Source: DT-110 sp030148525 (GTDB lineage Bacteria; Bacteroidota; Bacteroidia; Chitinophagales; Saprospiraceae). From it: 64,000 nucleotides of DNA. The position numbers and the translations under genes are program-made. The notes beneath the pieces are model-generated. The model was given only the letters and a program-made list of their open reading frames with translations, was not told the DNA's origin and did no database searches. Shown in pieces: positions 62,985 through 64,000 of the stretch (position 1 is its first letter; each line of letters opens with the position of its first letter). The stretch lies in assembly GCA_965227445.1 (NCBI GenBank), contig OZ245751.1, positions 6,014,001-6,078,000 of the forward strand, read 5' to 3'.

Positions 62985-63898
62985 GATTCGGGCTTTTGTT
63001 TAGGTAAGAAGTTGAGTTCGCCGGGCATGCCGATCTTCAGGCGACCGTCGTTGTGGACACGTACTTTGACGGCGTAGACGAGGTTGACCCGTTCGTCGCG
63101 GGTCTGGACGATCTTGGGGGTGAATTCGGCTTCATGGGCGATCCAGGTGACGGTACCAGAGAGTGGTTGCAGGTCGCCTGATGAGTGGTCGATCCACACC
63201 TCGACGGTCTGGCCCAAGTTCAGATGGGGGAGCTGTGCTCCCGTCACGTAGGCGCGAAGGGTTAGTTCGGAGAGGTCGGCGATTTTGTAGAGTGGGCGAC
63301 CCATTTGGGCCATTTCTTCGGGTTCCACCAATTGCATCAATACGCGTCCGGTGATGGGGTTGTAGATGCGGCAGCGGTCCAGCTTATCGGTAAGGGTACG
63401 GTACTGTGCTTCGAGGGGTTCGATCTCGGAAAGTACCGAACGGTTGGCAGTCTGGATCTGATCCCGGGTGGCCAGGATGCGGTTTTGGACCACATCGATC
63501 TGTCCACGCAGGTCATCGACCTGTTGTTCGGGGACGGCCTGTTCCTGCAGGAGGCCCTCCAATCGCCGGACTTCCCGTTCCAGGTTGGCTTTTTGCGAAA
63601 GCAAGACATCGATCTGCGGTTGTTCGTGCTGTACCTTCTGTCGGATGGATTGGATGCGGGCTTCGATCTGTTGGCGTTGCAGGTGCAAAGGCATAGTGTC
63701 GACCAGTCCGACCAATTGCCCCGAATCGAGGGTAATACCTTCGTCGACGTCCAGGAACAGGAGGGGGCCGCTGGCTTCGGCCGATACGAGTACCTCACGG
63801 GCTTCGAAGGTGCCGTAGGCATCAGCTTTTTCGGTAGTGGGCTGACAGCCGCTGGCTAATCCCCCGATAATGCAAAGTGGCAATAAGATATTTTTCAT
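62981..63898 (-). CDS. HlyD-family periplasmic adaptor lipoprotein
   Basis: 305 residues with a lipoprotein signal (LCIIGGLASGC, Cys18). A lipoyl-like region (AYGTFEAREVLVSAEASGPL) follows, then a helical hairpin of about 100 residues (QIEARIQSIRQKVQHEQPQI, RRLEGLLQEQAVPEQQVDDL) and beta-barrel (YVTGAQLPHLNLGQTVEVWI). It links the ABC permeases to the outer-membrane channel whose gene end is at 63908. It is the YbhG counterpart. Confidence 0.93.
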   Translation of the reverse strand: MKNILLPLCIIGGLASGCQPTTEKADAYGTFEAREVLVSAEASGPLLFLDVDEGITLDSGQLVGLVDTMPLHLQRQQIEARIQSIRQKVQHEQPQIDVLLSQKANLEREVRRLEGLLQEQAVPEQQVDDLRGQIDVVQNRILATRDQIQTANRSVLSEIEPLEAQYRTLTDKLDRCRIYNPITGRVLMQLVEPEEMAQMGRPLYKIADLSELTLRAYVTGAQLPHLNLGQTVEVWIDHSSGDLQPLSGTVTWIAHEAEFTPKIVQTRDERVNLVYAVKVRVHNDGRLKIGMPGELNFLPKQKPES

Positions 63899-63907
63899 GA
63901 TCGTGTT

Positions 63908-64000
63908 TTACTGTTGGGAAATGGGTAATCCAAAGCGGGTTCGGTATTCTGCCTGGAGGCGCAGTCGCTGTAATTGCAGCTGATCGACCCGCAGGTCGGC
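63908..64000 (-). CDS. TolC-family outer-membrane efflux protein, C-terminal end
   Basis: Only the last 30 codons are in the window: ADLRVDQLQLQRLRLQAEYR then TRFGLPISQQ and stop at 63908. The heptad helix leading into a short polar end matches the C-terminal helix of TolC-like channels, and the position before an HlyD gene supports it. It would be the first known gene of the efflux operon. Confidence 0.65.
   Translation of the reverse strand, partial: ADLRVDQLQLQRLRLQAEYRTRFGLPISQQ

Overview
The window looks like chromosomal DNA of a Bacteroidota bacterium, probably of the Saprospiraceae/Lewinella type; the phylum is well supported and the family is inference. Phylum-level signs are type IX secretion (T9SS) sorting tails on several secreted proteins, a MoxR-DUF58-BatA-BatB-BatC-BatD operon, a DUF5916 outer-membrane protein, a propeller/Y_Y_Y LytS-type histidine kinase with a LytTR regulator, a long IleS with the ANGKPGIHHV motif, and a lack of strong Shine-Dalgarno sites. 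I see no rRNA, tRNA or CRISPR array.

Layout. 1-970: 3' part of a lytic transglycosylase (minus). 1.7 kb: lone moaD. 2.3-6.9 kb: DUF5916 protein and an arsR-arsC-acr3 arsenic operon (minus). 7.0-15.1 kb: two methyltransferases of the GY(A/P)GD type, one frameshifted, flank a LytTR regulator, a decayed peroxidase, a large sensor kinase and a small LuxR regulator. 16-24.4 kb: esterase, moaA, FdhF/YdeP-type molybdoenzyme, moeA, moaC and a mobA fusion. 24.7-26.3 kb: SDR and TetR pair with three matching operator-like sites. 26.4-32.1 kb: M20 peptidase, trpF, DUF1501 and DUF1800 proteins (minus). 32.9-35.5 kb: clpB. 35.9-42.2 kb: accessory region with T9SS surface proteins, a Fic protein bracketed by hairpin repeats, and a membrane-tethered LuxR protein. 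42.7-49.9 kb: ileS, a two-gene ABC system with a His-rich permease, and lgt. 50.2-58.6 kb: Bat operon (minus). 59.1-64 kb: YbhFSR-like exporter with HlyD and TolC partners (minus).

How they work together. moaA, moaC, moaD, moeA and mobA supply most of the molybdenum cofactor needed by the FdhF/YdeP-type enzyme beside them; moaE is not in the window. The Bat operon encodes a MoxR chaperone with VWA and BatD envelope proteins. The last operon encodes a complete tripartite efflux route.

The most unusual content is between the genes. There are at least six interspersed repeat families. One is a ~103-bp cloverleaf-like palindrome with TATACCG/CGGTATA ends (six forms). Another is a set of period-7 tandem arrays with many different unit sequences, three of them fused to a conserved tail. 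A 13-14 bp motif, GCTTTCGC(N)AAAAA, recurs about twelve times in genes and intergenic DNA on both strands; its core GCGAAAGC is a sequence known to form an exceptionally stable DNA mini-hairpin.
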